A model generated the notes under the pieces. That model searched no databases. It was not told where the DNA came from and was given only the letters and a program-made list of their open reading frames with translations. Below are positions 8,541-17,797 of a DNA stretch of 64,000 nucleotides, in pieces. Location: NCBI GenBank assembly GCA_963704285.1, contig OY969886.1:1-64000 (forward strand), written 5' to 3'. The position numbers were made by a program, and so were the translations under genes. This DNA comes from JAHFUA01 sp963704285. GTDB taxonomy: Bacteria; Acidobacteriota; Terriglobia; Terriglobales; Acidobacteriaceae. The number at the start of each line of letters is the position of its first letter. The first letter of the stretch is position 1.

Positions 8541-8784
8541 GTGCGGGCGCTGGCGAAGAACCACCCCATCCTGAGCCCGACGGAAAGAAATTGGCTGGAA
8601 TCGGGCCAAATCCTGGCGAGGATCAACGCCGATAAAGGATTCACTCCCGCGAAACTGCGGGACCTGCATTTTGACGTGCTGATCGGGCTCAGCGCCCGTT
8701 CTCATGGTGCCCGGCTGATCATCCAACCGCTCCGATTTTGAGCTGATCAATGGTTATCGCCGGCTTCTGCTCGAATTCTGGTAG
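8541..8784 (+). pseudogene. VapC-like PIN-domain remnant, 5'-truncated and frameshifted
   Basis: The open part reads ILSPTERNWLESGQILARI then KLRDLHFDVLIGLSARSHGARLI, the central and C-terminal part of a VapC toxin with the acidic residue in LHFDVLI. The N-terminal strand with the first catalytic Asp is absent. A one-base shift near 8728-8732 moves the remainder (NRSDFELINGYRRLLLEFW, stop 8782-8784) into another frame. No antitoxin gene is adjacent. A dead toxin gene. Confidence 0.6.
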
Positions 8785-8793
8785 GAAATACCT

Positions 8794-8829
8794 CACCCTT
8801 GGCAAAGGCGGCCAAGGGTGGGGCACCCC
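8794..8829. repeat. REP-like hairpin with GGGCACCCC tail
   Basis: CACCCTTGGC - 7-base loop - GCCAAGGGTG (perfect 10-bp stem), followed by GGGCACCCC. It shares the CACCC tail with copies A and B near the RAYT gene but has a different stem. Confidence 0.65.
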
Positions 8830-8947
8830 GCTCCATTTTGGGGTTAAGTTACTGTCCCGCCTCGCCTTACGGACACGTCCTGTTGTAACCCAGCTTTTTT
8901 GATCGGTTGCATTAGAATTTTGGCAGAATCTGAGCCGAAAGTGACGC

Positions 8948-8953
8948 TATACT
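8948..8953 (+). promoter_or_regulatory. Possible -10 element of the threonine operon
   Basis: TATACT about 11 bases before the leader-peptide ATG (8965), in an unusually AT-rich stretch. No clear -35 hexamer at 16-18 bases was found, so support is moderate. Transcription would start about 8960, making the leader nearly leaderless. Confidence 0.4.
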
Positions 8954-8964
8954 ATCTACTCTCG

Positions 8965-9057
8965 ATGCTTGGGTCCGGCCAGAGTGCGATTTTGCTGCGG
9001 CTGCTTATCGTGATGGTGACAGCTACAGCCGTTCGTCTCTCTGGCAGAGGGACTTGA
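8965..9057 (+). CDS. Leader peptide of the lysC-thr operon (attenuator)
   Basis: 30-residue ORF rich in the end products of the downstream pathway: residues 9-19 read ILLRLLIVMVT, and in total 6 Leu, 2 Ile, 3 Val and 3 Thr occur. It ends in GRGT, then TGA, 28 bases before an intrinsic terminator and about 120 bases before lysC. This is the architecture of thr/ilv leader peptides, where ribosome stalling at scarce aminoacyl-tRNA prevents the terminator from forming. Seen: ORF and terminator. Inferred: attenuation by branched-chain amino acids and threonine. Confidence 0.7.
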   Translation: MLGSGQSAILLRLLIVMVTATAVRLSGRGT

Positions 9058-9085
9058 GCTAGCGGATCCAACAACAGCTCCTGAG

Positions 9086-9116
9086 CCCACCGCCAGACAA
9101 GGCGAGTGGGTTTTTT
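9086..9116 (+). terminator. Intrinsic terminator/attenuator before lysC
   Basis: CCCACCGCC - AGACAA - GGCGAGTGGG followed by TTTTTTG: a 9-bp stem with one bulged A and a six-T run, 60 bases before lysC and just after the leader ORF. A competing pairing of GAGCT (9056-9060) with AGCTC (9077-9081) may form the alternative structure. Confidence 0.75.
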
Positions 9117-9175
9117 GTTTTGCACTGAATTTTCGGAACACGACCTGAGATGCGTTTGGGACGGGGGATGCGGCC

Positions 9176-10630
9176 ATGATCGTCATGAAATTCGGGGGCA
9201 CTTCGGTGGAGGATGCGCCGGCCATCGAGCGGGTGGCCGAGATCGTGCGCAGCCGCTCAGCGGAAGACCCCATCGTCGTGGTCAGCGCGCTGGCCCGCGT
9301 GACCGACCAGTTGCTGGCGGCCGGCCAGGCCGCGGCCGCCGGCGACCGTGATCAAGCGCTGGAGTCAGCCCGAGCCCTGCGCCAGCGACACCGCCGCACC
9401 GCTTCCGAACTTCTCTCCGGCCATCACTTCTCCAGGCTTCAGCCCGCGCTGGAATCCAATTTCGACCTGCTGCAAGAGCTGTTGACTCGGATCGCCGCCC
9501 TCCAGGAGCTCTCATCGCGCAACACCGACTGCCTGCTCTCGTTCGGCGAACTGCTTTCGAGCGAAATCGTAAGCGCGGCTTTGGCGGCGCGCGGTTTGGT
9601 CTGCGAGCGGGTGGACGCGCGCGAATGCATCATCACCGACGCCTCCCACACCCGGGCCGCGCTGCTTTTCAACGAAACCAGAACCCGCCTCCAGGCCCGG
9701 CTGCGGCCGCTGCTCGAACGGCGCGCGATCCCGGTGATGGGAGGCTTCATCGGTTCCACTGTGGATGGCACGCCCACCACCATCGGCCGTGGCGGCTCCG
9801 ATTACTCCGCCTCGATCGTGGGCGCGGCCCTGGACGCGGCCCGCATCGAGATCTGGACTAACGTCCCCGGGATGATGACCACCGACCCCAATCTTTGCCC
9901 GGAGGCGCGGCTGATCCAGGAGATCAGCTTCGAAGAAGCCGCGGAACTGGCCTCCTTCGGCGCCAAGGTGCTGCACCCGGCTACGCTGCTGCCGGCCATC
10001 GAAAAGAACATCCCGGTCTGCGTGCTGAATTCGCGCGATCCGGCAGGCGCGGGCACCTGCATCCGGGCGCACGCTCCGCGTAGCCGCGATCCGGTGCGCG
10101 CTATCGCCGCCAAGCGCCACACCACCATCGTCAACGTCGCCGGGGAGCGCGCCTGGATCCCGCGCGGATTCCTGCGCGAAGTGCTGGCGGTGTTCGACCG
10201 CCACAACTGCCAGGTGGATATCGTCGCCAGCTCGCAGGTAAGCATCTCGCTGGCGGTGGAGTCCGATTCCGCCGCCCCGGAACTGGTGACCGATCTCGAA
10301 CGCTTCGCGCAGGTGAGTTGCGAGCCGCGGCAGGCCATCGTGAGCGTGGTGGGGGAGAACCTGCGCGGCCGGCAAGGCATCGCGGCCCGCGTGTTCGGCA
10401 GCGTCTCCGGCGCGGGAGTCAACGTGCGCATGATCTCGCAGGGCGCTTCCGAGATCAACATCAGCTTCGTCATCCACGAGGAGGATGTGCCGGCGGCGGT
10501 GCGCCATTTGCACCGCGACCTGTTTGCCGACGCCACCGCCGAGGAAAGCCGGCGCTGGCTGCCATCCGGCGTCCGCCGGGGACCGCCCGCGAGTGAACGG
10601 CCGCTGCGGCTGCGAGCCGAGGAAGGCTGA
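9176..10630 (+). CDS. lysC: Aspartate kinase
   Basis: Phosphorylates aspartate, the first committed step to lysine, threonine and methionine. 484 aa. The N-terminal amino-acid-kinase domain begins KFGGTSV and has the GGSDYSAS substrate loop (around 215) and FGAKVLHP. Two C-terminal ACT domains follow from about residue 320 (VDIVASSQVSISLAVES; GVNVRMISQGASEINISFVI) and imply feedback inhibition by lysine and/or threonine. Because it heads the threonine genes and has its own attenuator, it is probably the threonine-responsive isozyme. The start ATG follows a GGGGGATG-type site. Confidence 0.93.
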   Translation: MIVMKFGGTSVEDAPAIERVAEIVRSRSAEDPIVVVSALARVTDQLLAAGQAAAAGDRDQALESARALRQRHRRTASELLSGHHFSRLQPALESNFDLLQELLTRIAALQELSSRNTDCLLSFGELLSSEIVSAALAARGLVCERVDARECIITDASHTRAALLFNETRTRLQARLRPLLERRAIPVMGGFIGSTVDGTPTTIGRGGSDYSASIVGAALDAARIEIWTNVPGMMTTDPNLCPEARLIQEISFEEAAELASFGAKVLHPATLLPAIEKNIPVCVLNSRDPAGAGTCIRAHAPRSRDPVRAIAAKRHTTIVNVAGERAWIPRGFLREVLAVFDRHNCQVDIVASSQVSISLAVESDSAAPELVTDLERFAQVSCEPRQAIVSVVGENLRGRQGIAARVFGSVSGAGVNVRMISQGASEINISFVIHEEDVPAAVRHLHRDLFADATAEESRRWLPSGVRRGPPASERPLRLRAEEG

Positions 10631-10667
10631 GGAGTTGCGATTGACATCGCCGGAAGCATCGAGGTGA

Positions 10668-11624
10668 ATGCTTATGGGTCCGAAATCTGACTTCATCTGG
10701 CTGAACGGCAAGCTGGTCCGCTTCCAGGACGCCACCCTGCACTTCATGACCCCCGGCCTGCATTACGGGATCGGCGTGTTCGAAGGGATCCGCTGCTACG
10801 CCGCGTCGAATGGCCCGGCCATCTTCCGCCTCAACGATCACATGCAACGGCTGGTAGACTCGGCGCGCGTGCTGGGCTTTCTGGAGCTTCCCTACACTCT
10901 GCACGAGTTGATTGACGCGGCGAAGGCCACGGTGGCCGCCAACGCCTTCCCCGACTGCTACATCCGGCCGCTGATCTATCTCGCCGAGGGTGGCTGGAAT
11001 CTTTCGCTCGATGCCGGCGTGCCGCACGTGGGCATTGCGGTGTGGAAGTGGGAGAAGTTCCTGGGCGACGAAGCGCTGGAAAACGGGATCCGCGCCAACA
11101 CCTCGTCGTTCACCCGGCATCACGTGAACGCCAGCATGACCAAGGCGAAGATCTGCGGCAATTACGTGAACTCGGTGCTGGCGCGGACGGAATCGCTGCG
11201 CCTGGGCTTCAACGAGGCCATCATGCTCGATCCCCAGGGCTACGTTGCCGAGTGTACGGGCGAAAACCTGTTCCTGGTGCGCCGCGGCGTGCTTTACACC
11301 ACGCCCAGCGCGGCCATCCTCGAGGGCATCACGCGCGACACTATCCTGACGCTGGCCCGCGAGCTGGGCCTCGAGGTGGTGGAAGAGCCGGTCTCGCGCG
11401 ACCAGCTCTACCTCGCCGACGAAGTGTTCGTCTGCGGCACGGCGGCGGAAGTCGCCGGCCTGCGGGAGATCGATCTCCGGCGAATCGGCAGCGGCAAAAC
11501 CGGACCCGTGACCCGCCGGCTGCAACACGCTTTCCAGCAAGTGACCCGGGGCACGCACCCGCTCTCCGCCAACTGGCTGGAATACGTCCCTTTGGTTGAG
11601 GTGGGCTACGGGCACGGAGTGTGA
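10668..11624 (+). CDS. ilvE: Branched-chain amino acid aminotransferase
   Basis: PLP enzyme (fold type IV) of 318 aa that makes Leu, Ile and Val from their keto acids. Typical motifs are HYGIGVFEGIRCY (about 32-44), the PLP-lysine segment KICGNYVNS (Lys161) and the phosphate-binding LEGITRDTIL. Its place inside a threonine operon is logical because threonine is the precursor of isoleucine. It also explains why the leader peptide mixes Leu, Ile, Val and Thr codons. The start may be ATG 10668 or 10674. Confidence 0.92.
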   Translation: MLMGPKSDFIWLNGKLVRFQDATLHFMTPGLHYGIGVFEGIRCYAASNGPAIFRLNDHMQRLVDSARVLGFLELPYTLHELIDAAKATVAANAFPDCYIRPLIYLAEGGWNLSLDAGVPHVGIAVWKWEKFLGDEALENGIRANTSSFTRHHVNASMTKAKICGNYVNSVLARTESLRLGFNEAIMLDPQGYVAECTGENLFLVRRGVLYTTPSAAILEGITRDTILTLARELGLEVVEEPVSRDQLYLADEVFVCGTAAEVAGLREIDLRRIGSGKTGPVTRRLQHAFQQVTRGTHPLSANWLEYVPLVEVGYGHGV

Positions 11625-11744
11625 GCGATGGACGGGACGAGTGAAAACCCGCGCTTCCCCTGGCAAGCAGGATCGAGGTTCGCCTCCGGAGGGCCGCTTC
11701 CCGGCCAGCCGGTGGGGCCGCTTGCCGCTCAGGAAGCGCGGCCG

Positions 11745-12980
11745 ATGAACGTGGCGCTGGTGGGATTTGGGACCGTCGGGCGCTCAGTGGCGCGCATCCT
11801 GTCCAGCGCTCCGTCACGCCTGCGCCTGACGCACATTGTCAATCGCGACGTGGAACGCAAGCGGGTGGACTGGCTGCCCAGTCACATCCGCTGGACCGAC
11901 AGCTTCGAAGACGCGCTCGACGATTCCGTGGACATCGTGGTTGAACTCGTGGGCGGGCTGGAGCCGGCGCGCGAATGGGTGCGGCGGGCTTTGGTGGCCG
12001 GCAAATCCGTGGTCACTGCCAACAAGCAGTTGATCGCCCACCACGGAGCGGAACTGCTGGAGCTGGCGCGGCGCCAGGGATGCCAGCTCGCCTTCGGCGC
12101 CTCGGTCGCCGGCGGCGTGCCGGTCGTTTCCGGACTGCAAGAAGGCTTGGCGGGCGACCGCCTCTACAAGGTCTGCGGGATCCTGAACGGCACTTGCAAT
12201 TACATCCTCAGCAAGATCGAAGAAGGCGGCGTTGGTTTCGCCGAGGCGCTCGGCGAGGCGCAGCAACTGGGATATGCCGAGAGCGATCCCACCGACGACG
12301 TTGAGGGCTTCGATGCCCGCGCCAAACTGGCGATCCTGGCGCGCGTCGGCCTGAACTGCGAAGTCTGGCCGGGCGACATCGCCTGCCGCTCCATCGCCAG
12401 CCTGGAGGCGGTGGATTTCCTCTACGCCAGAGACCTGGGCTGCACCATCCGCCAGATATCGTGCGCCGAGTTAAAGGATCAGCGGCTGTTCGCTGCCGTG
12501 CAACCGGCGCTGGTGCCGTTCGCGTCGCCGCTGGCGCGGGTGCAGGGCAGCCAGAACCTGGTGATGGCGACCGGCGAATTCGGCGGAGAGACGGTCTTCT
12601 CGGGCTACGGAGCGGGCGGCGATCCCACGGCGGTGGCCGTGGTCTCCGACCTGATCGCCATTGCCGAAGGACGAATGAACGGGTTGCATTCCGCCCCGGC
12701 GCAGAAGGTGCCGGTGAGCTCCGAGTTCAGCTCGCCACATCACCTGCGCTTCACGGTGAGCGATCGCCCAGGAATCATCGCTGCCGTCTCCGGAATTCTT
12801 TCGAAACACGGCATCAGCATCGAGGCGGTGCTGCAGAAGCCGGGATATCCGAAAACTCGGCTGCCGTTCGTCATGACGCTGGAAGAGTGCCCCAACTCGC
12901 TGCTGGAACAGGCGCTGGGGGAACTGCGCGGCCTGGACTTCCTGGTGGAACCCATCCTGAGCCTGCCGATGCTGCTTTGA
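11745..12980 (+). CDS. hom: Homoserine dehydrogenase
   Basis: NAD(P)H-dependent reduction of aspartate semialdehyde to homoserine, about 411 aa. The Rossmann motif VALVGFGTVGRSVA is at the N-terminus; the catalytic region has NGTCNYILSKIEEGGVGFAEALGEAQ and GYAESDPTDDVEGFDARAKLAIL. A C-terminal ACT domain (FTVSDRPGIIAAVSGILSKHGI) gives allosteric control by threonine. The frame is open from ATG 11628, 3 bases after ilvE, but the extra 39 residues are Pro/Gly-rich and unlike the family, so ATG 11745 (AGGAAG upstream) is preferred. Confidence 0.93.
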   Translation: MNVALVGFGTVGRSVARILSSAPSRLRLTHIVNRDVERKRVDWLPSHIRWTDSFEDALDDSVDIVVELVGGLEPAREWVRRALVAGKSVVTANKQLIAHHGAELLELARRQGCQLAFGASVAGGVPVVSGLQEGLAGDRLYKVCGILNGTCNYILSKIEEGGVGFAEALGEAQQLGYAESDPTDDVEGFDARAKLAILARVGLNCEVWPGDIACRSIASLEAVDFLYARDLGCTIRQISCAELKDQRLFAAVQPALVPFASPLARVQGSQNLVMATGEFGGETVFSGYGAGGDPTAVAVVSDLIAIAEGRMNGLHSAPAQKVPVSSEFSSPHHLRFTVSDRPGIIAAVSGILSKHGISIEAVLQKPGYPKTRLPFVMTLEECPNSLLEQALGELRGLDFLVEPILSLPMLL

Positions 12981-12989
12981 AGGAGCGGA

Positions 12990-14240
12990 ATGTATCTGCG
13001 ATGCAGTGACGAACGTTGCGCCATGAAGCTGGAGCTGCACGAGCGTGCGCTGGCGTGTCCGCGCTGCGGCGAGCTGCTGGAAGTGGCGGCCGGCCCGCTA
13101 ATGTTCAGCCCCCAGGTGCTGAAGGAGCTGTGGTGGAACCGACGCTGCTCGCGCGACCCCCGCGACCGCAGCGGAGTGTGGCGATTCCGCGAGTTCCTTC
13201 CCGATTACCCGCCTCGGGACATCGTCACCATGGGAGAAGGCAATGTGCCGCTGGTGCCGGGCATTAAGAGCGGCGCCTGGGCCGGGCTCTCCGACATACG
13301 CTTCAAACACCTGGGCTGGAATCCGACCGCTTGCTTCAAGGACCTGGGGATGACTGTGGGCGTCACCGAGGCCAGGTTCCAGGGTGCGCGCACGGTGGCC
13401 TGCGCCTCCACCGGGAACACGGCAGGCTCGATGGCCGCCTACGCCGCCCGCGCCGGAATCGCGGCTCGCGTTTATCTGCCCTCCGGCGCGGTCTCGCCAA
13501 ACAAAGTTGCGCAGGCGCTCGATTACGGCGCCGAGATCGTCGAGGTCGAAGGGAGTTTCGACCGAGCGCTGGAAATGCTGCGGCACGAGGCCGGGCCGGA
13601 CCTCTACTTCCTCAATTCCATTAATCCCTTCCGGCTCGAGGGCCAGAAAACGGTGATGCTCGAACTGCTGGAAGAACTGGGGTGGCGTTCGCCGGACTAC
13701 ATCGTGGTTCCGGGCGGCAACCTGGGGAACACAGCGGCATTCGGCAAGGCGCTGTACGAACTCAAGACCGCCGGCCTGATCGACACGGTGCCGCGGCTGG
13801 TGGTGGTGCAGGCGGAGGGCGCGAACCCCCTGGTGCGCACTTGGCGGGCAGGTTCCAACGAGCTGCTGGTGGTCAACGAGCCGCGCACCGCAGCTACGGC
13901 TATTCGCATCGGCGCGCCGGTTTCCTGGAAAAAAGCGCTGAAGGCGCTGCGCTTCACGGGCGGCCTGGCCATCGACGTGACCGACGACGAGATCGCGGAG
14001 GCCAAGTCGGTGATTGGCCGCGACGGCATCGGGTGCGAGCCGGCCTCGGCCACCACGCTCGCCGGCGCTCGCAAGCTGGTGCGCGAAGGCACGATCCCTC
14101 GCGATGCCAGCGTGGTTGCCATCCTCACCGGGCACGTGCTCAAGGACACCGATTACATCACCCGCTCACGGTATACGACGGCCCTGAGCGAAGTCGAAGG
14201 GACGGCCGTGCGTTCCTCGGCGGAAGTTCAGGCGGACTAA
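12990..14240 (+). CDS. thrC: Threonine synthase
   Basis: PLP-dependent conversion of phosphohomoserine to threonine, 416 aa. An N-terminal zinc ribbon (CSDERC then CPRC, Cys 5, 10, 23, 26) precedes the fold-type-II domain, typical of one threonine synthase subclass. The PLP lysine lies in NPTACFKDLGMT (Lys117); ASTGNTAGSMAAYAARAG is the cofactor phosphate cup region. It lies 9 bases after hom with a GGAG site and is followed by thrB. Confidence 0.94.
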   Translation: MYLRCSDERCAMKLELHERALACPRCGELLEVAAGPLMFSPQVLKELWWNRRCSRDPRDRSGVWRFREFLPDYPPRDIVTMGEGNVPLVPGIKSGAWAGLSDIRFKHLGWNPTACFKDLGMTVGVTEARFQGARTVACASTGNTAGSMAAYAARAGIAARVYLPSGAVSPNKVAQALDYGAEIVEVEGSFDRALEMLRHEAGPDLYFLNSINPFRLEGQKTVMLELLEELGWRSPDYIVVPGGNLGNTAAFGKALYELKTAGLIDTVPRLVVVQAEGANPLVRTWRAGSNELLVVNEPRTAATAIRIGAPVSWKKALKALRFTGGLAIDVTDDEIAEAKSVIGRDGIGCEPASATTLAGARKLVREGTIPRDASVVAILTGHVLKDTDYITRSRYTTALSEVEGTAVRSSAEVQAD

Positions 14241-14244
14241 TAAG

Positions 14245-15231
14245 ATGGGAACCAAATCCATGGCGATGCGAATGCGACCGGAGCCGGTGGAGATTGCGGT
14301 GCCGGCATCGGTCGCGAACCTCGGACCCGGCCTCGATGCGCTGGCGGTGGCGTTGCAGCTTTACCTGCGGGTGCGCGTTGAGAAGGCGCCCGGCGACGGA
14401 AAGAATGAGTTGCAGTTCGACTTCGGCGGGTTCGATCTCGACGGCGACAACCTCATCGAGCGCTCCTTCCGTTTTATGGCAGCCCGCGATGGGGTGGACT
14501 TCCCGTCGCTCAGCGTGGAGGTGCGCAGCGAGATCCCCAGCCGCTCGGGCCTGGGGAGCAGCGCCGCGGCCACGGTGGCGGGGCTGCGCTTGTACGATGC
14601 CCTGTTCGGGCCTTGTCCCATGCAGGAGCTGCTGAACGTGGCCTGCGAGCTCGAAGGACACCCCGACAACGCCGCGGCCGCGCTGCTCGGGGGCCTGACC
14701 ACGAGCTGCGAATTGGAGGACAGCTCGGTGATCGCGCTCTCCATGCCCTGGCCGGAGGCGCTCCGCTTTGTGGTCCTGACGCCGGACCTGGGGCTGGACA
14801 CCGCCCTATCGCGCCGCGCGCTGCCCCAGGAAGTCCGGCGCGAGGACGCCGTCTTCAACCTGCAACGGGTGGCGCTGCTGGTGCAGGCGCTGCAGAGCCG
14901 CGAGTATTCGCTGCTGCGCGAGGCCTTGCGCGACCGCTGCCATCAGCCCTTCCGCTGCGCGCTGGTGCCGGGACTGGAGCAGATCCTCGAGTTGGAGCAT
15001 CCCGACCTGCTGGGGGTGTGCCTGGCAGGCGCGGGGCCGTCCATCCTGGCGCTGGTGGAGAAGAACGCAGAGGCGGTGCAGGAATTGCTGGCGCGCACCT
15101 ACGAGCCGCTGGGAATCCCGTTCACGATGCGCACGCTGCGCGCTTACCAAAACGGTACGTGGAAACTGCAGCATTGCCTGTTGCCCGCAGCCACGCCTCC
15201 AGTGGATGTACGATTAGACACTACGTCCTGA
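14245..15231 (+). CDS. thrB: Homoserine kinase
   Basis: GHMP-family ATP-dependent kinase producing O-phosphohomoserine, 328 aa. VPASVANLGPGLDALAVAL at the N-terminus and the ATP-binding SRSGLGSSAAATVAGL loop (about 93-108) are diagnostic; a C-terminal GVCLAGAGPSILAL motif completes the fold. Only 4 bases separate it from thrC. Order hom-thrC-thrB after lysC gives every step from aspartate to threonine except aspartate semialdehyde dehydrogenase. Confidence 0.94.
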   Translation: MGTKSMAMRMRPEPVEIAVPASVANLGPGLDALAVALQLYLRVRVEKAPGDGKNELQFDFGGFDLDGDNLIERSFRFMAARDGVDFPSLSVEVRSEIPSRSGLGSSAAATVAGLRLYDALFGPCPMQELLNVACELEGHPDNAAAALLGGLTTSCELEDSSVIALSMPWPEALRFVVLTPDLGLDTALSRRALPQEVRREDAVFNLQRVALLVQALQSREYSLLREALRDRCHQPFRCALVPGLEQILELEHPDLLGVCLAGAGPSILALVEKNAEAVQELLARTYEPLGIPFTMRTLRAYQNGTWKLQHCLLPAATPPVDVRLDTTS

Positions 15232-15265
15232 GTCTTGCTAAAGAGTAGATGTAGTTCGTGAAGGG

Positions 15266-15389
15266 GCACGCCTTCAGGCGTGCCGGAAGGGCAACCAGAG
15301 ATTACGGCTTTAAGCCGCTGAGGGACGCGCCTCAGGGCCTAAAGGCCAATTCAAGCGCGGCGCATGTCGGCACGGCTAAAAGCCGTGCC
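15266..15389. repeat. Composite palindromic repeat, copy 1
   Basis: Contains GGCACGCCT-TC-AGGCGTGCC (15266-15285), CGGCTTTAAGCCG, CTGAGG...CCTCAG, GGCCTAAAGGCC and GGCACGGCT-AAA-AGCCGTGCC (15369-15389) followed by CTTTCAC. Bases 15308-15397 align with the reverse complement of 17791-17878. These strings of hairpins are typical intergenic REP clusters; a side role in ending the thr transcript is possible. Confidence 0.75.
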
Positions 15390-15438
15390 CTTTCACCGCG
15401 CTACGGCAACACTGGAACTGTTCTAGAGGTCTGGAATC

Positions 15439-16651
15439 ATGCTGACCGCGAAGGCGTTCGAAGTCCTTGTAGCCAAGAACCTGCAACACGTCCGCTCTCC
15501 CATCCGCGACCTGGCCGCGGTGGCCGATGAACTGCGGCGGCAGGGCAAAACCATCCTCATGCTGAACATCGGAGACCCGCTGGACTGCGATTTCACCACT
15601 CCTGCGGAGCTGGTGGAAGCGGTGGTGAATGCCATGCGCGACGGCAAGAACGGCTATGCTCCCGCGCTGGGCGTCGCAGAGGCCCTCGATGCCGTCCGCG
15701 CTGACGCCGAGCGCAAGGGCATCCGCAATATCCAGAGACGTGTTCATCACCGAGGGCGTCAGCGAAGCCGTGGACATCTGCCTTACCGCGCTGCTCAACC
15801 CAGGCGACGATCTGCTGGTCCCGCGCCCGGGATATCCGCTCTACACCGCGGTGCTGGCCAAGATCGGCGCCGGGCGCAATCCCTACGACCTGGCGGAAGA
15901 GCTCGACTGGGAGCCGGACGTAGAAAGTCTGGCAGCCAGAGTCACTCCCACGACGCGCGGGATCGTGCTCATCAACCCCAACAACCCGACCGGCGCCGTG
16001 CATTCGCGCCGCACGCTGGAAGCGGTGGCGGAACTGGCGCGGCAGAACAACCTCGTCATCTTCGCCGACGAGATCTACGACCGGGTGACCTTCGATGGCG
16101 CCGATCACGTGCCCATGGCAACGCTCGCTCCGGATATCCCGGTGGTCACCTTCGGCGGACTGTCCAAAGGATTCCTCGCCACCGGCTGGCGCGTGGGCTG
16201 GTGTGTGGTGAGTGGGCCAGCGGCGGCCGTGCGCTCGTATGTGGAGGGCATGCACAAGCTGCTGCGCACGCGCTTGTCTGCCAACCATCCAGTGCAGTAC
16301 GCGGTTCGTCCCGCGCTCGAAGGCATGCAACAACACCTGCCGGGAATGATCGCCAAGCTGCAGGCGCGGCGCGACCTCACCCTGCGGTGGTGCGACTCAA
16401 CCCCGCGCGTCCATTGCGTGACACCCAAAGGAGGCTTCTACGCCTTTCCGCGCCTCGATATCCCGGAAGACGACCTCGACTTCGTGAAGGGGCTGCTCCT
16501 CGAAAAACAGGTGCTGGTGGTGCACGGCGGAGGCTTCGGACAGCAGGCCGGCACGCGCCACATCCGCATCGTCTTCCTGCCGCAGGAACCCACGCTGCGG
16601 AGCGCGTACCAAGCCATCGGCGATTTCATCGCCGGACGGTATGGCGGCTAA
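15439..16651 (+). pseudogene. Class I/II aminotransferase (AlaA-like), single-base frame break
   Basis: The first frame reads AKNLQHVRSPIRDLAAVADE and DGKNGYAPALGVAEALDAVR. After a one-base shift at about 15736 the second frame continues DVFITEGVSEAVDICLTALL, with NPNNPTGAV (PLP-pyridine Asn region), DEIYDRV and FGGLSKGFLATGWRVGW (PLP Lys in SKG). The joined product of about 404 aa is complete and closest to alanine/aspartate-type transaminases, such as AlaA. Dropping one A from CCAGAGACGTG gives a continuous frame. Either a recent null allele or an assembly error. It follows the thr operon across a repeat cluster. Confidence 0.8.
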
Positions 16652-16657
16652 AACCTG

Positions 16658-16726
16658 GCCACGGATTTTCACGGATCGTCACGGATTGGATTTGATTCTG
16701 TCGGTTTATCCGTGCAACTCCGTGGC
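16658..16726. repeat. CACGGAT repeat cluster with inverted ends
   Basis: GCCACGGAT, TCACGGAT and TCACGGAT in tandem (16658-16686), then ATCCGTG and TCCGTGGC (16708-16726), so GCCACGGA pairs with TCCGTGGC. It lies between convergent genes and could act as a bidirectional terminator-like structure; no T-run is present. Confidence 0.55.
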
Positions 16727-16734
16727 GATTTTGC

Positions 16735-17748
16735 TCACCGGCGGGACGCCGAGCTTCGCCGAGGGGTGGAGCCATCGCGGGTGAGATCCAACCCTTCCAG
16801 GCCGGAATCTTCACCCATGAGAAATTCCTTGACGGTGGGGCGCTTGCCCGTGACCTTGTAGCTGGCGGCGGCGGTGCGCTGCCGGACCAGGGCGATAAAA
16901 GCCAGGGCGGCGCGCGGCAGGCTGCGGTCCTTGCGGTAGATCAGCCCTAATTCCCGCCACAGCTCGACTCCCTTGAGCGGGATCAACGCCACCTGGCGGG
17001 CGCGGGCTTCGGCCTGCGCGAAGCTGGCGCTGATCAGCGTGGCACCCAGCCCCGCCGCCACAAAGTTCTTGATCATTCCCACGCTCGGCAACTCCATAGC
17101 CACGCGCAACTGCGACTTGTAAGGGCGGAACAGTTTGTCGAGCAACTGGCGCGTGTATCCGGTTTTGGGAAAGATGAGCGGGTGCTGGGCGATCTCCTCC
17201 ACGGAGACGGCAGCGTGCTTGGCCAGGGGATGGCGCGGGCCGACCATGAACATGAGGCGATCGCGGAAGATGGAGTGGATCTTCAGGCTGGGAGAGCGCA
17301 CCGGCAGCGTCACCACGCCCACGTCAAGCGCGCCGGACTCGATCCGTTCCACGATCTTGCGGCTGAAGTTGCGGTAGATGTTGATCTGCACCGCGGGATA
17401 CAGCCGCGAGTATTCCGCGAAGACCTCGGGCAACACGTAGAGACAGGTGGCTTCGTTCACGCCGATGGCGAGCATGCCGCGCGGAGTGACGTTCTGGTCG
17501 GCGACGGCGCGCAGCGATTCGTCGCGCAGGCTCAGCATCCGCCGGGCGTAGTCGAGCAGCACCTGGCCCGCGGGCGTCAGGTGCACGCTCTTGCCGGCGC
17601 GGTCGAGCAGCTTCTCGCCGTATTCCTCTTCCAACTGGTGGATCTGCGCGCTCACCGCCGATTGCGAGCGAAAGACCTTCTGTCCCGCGCGGGAGAAGTT
17701 CCCTTGCTTGGCGACCTCAAGGAACGTGGTGAGAACGTCGAAATCCAT
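16735..17748 (-). CDS. LysR-family transcriptional regulator
   Basis: About 337 aa from ATG 17748 (MDFDVLTTFLEVAKQGNFSR). The N-terminal winged HTH (AGQKVFRSQSAVSAQIHQLEEEYG, residues about 20-43) is followed by a linker helix and a periplasmic-binding-like effector domain (FVAAGLGATLISASFAQ). The closest general type is CysB/CbbR-like; the effector is unknown. It is convergent with the aminotransferase, and no divergent target gene is adjacent, since repeats occupy the upstream region. Confidence 0.88.
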   Translation of the reverse strand: MDFDVLTTFLEVAKQGNFSRAGQKVFRSQSAVSAQIHQLEEEYGEKLLDRAGKSVHLTPAGQVLLDYARRMLSLRDESLRAVADQNVTPRGMLAIGVNEATCLYVLPEVFAEYSRLYPAVQINIYRNFSRKIVERIESGALDVGVVTLPVRSPSLKIHSIFRDRLMFMVGPRHPLAKHAAVSVEEIAQHPLIFPKTGYTRQLLDKLFRPYKSQLRVAMELPSVGMIKNFVAAGLGATLISASFAQAEARARQVALIPLKGVELWRELGLIYRKDRSLPRAALAFIALVRQRTAAASYKVTGKRPTVKEFLMGEDSGLEGLDLTRDGSTPRRSSASRR

Positions 17749-17797
17749 ATGCACGCCGGGTGCACGTCCCTGCCGGGACGCAATTGAAAGGTGAAAG

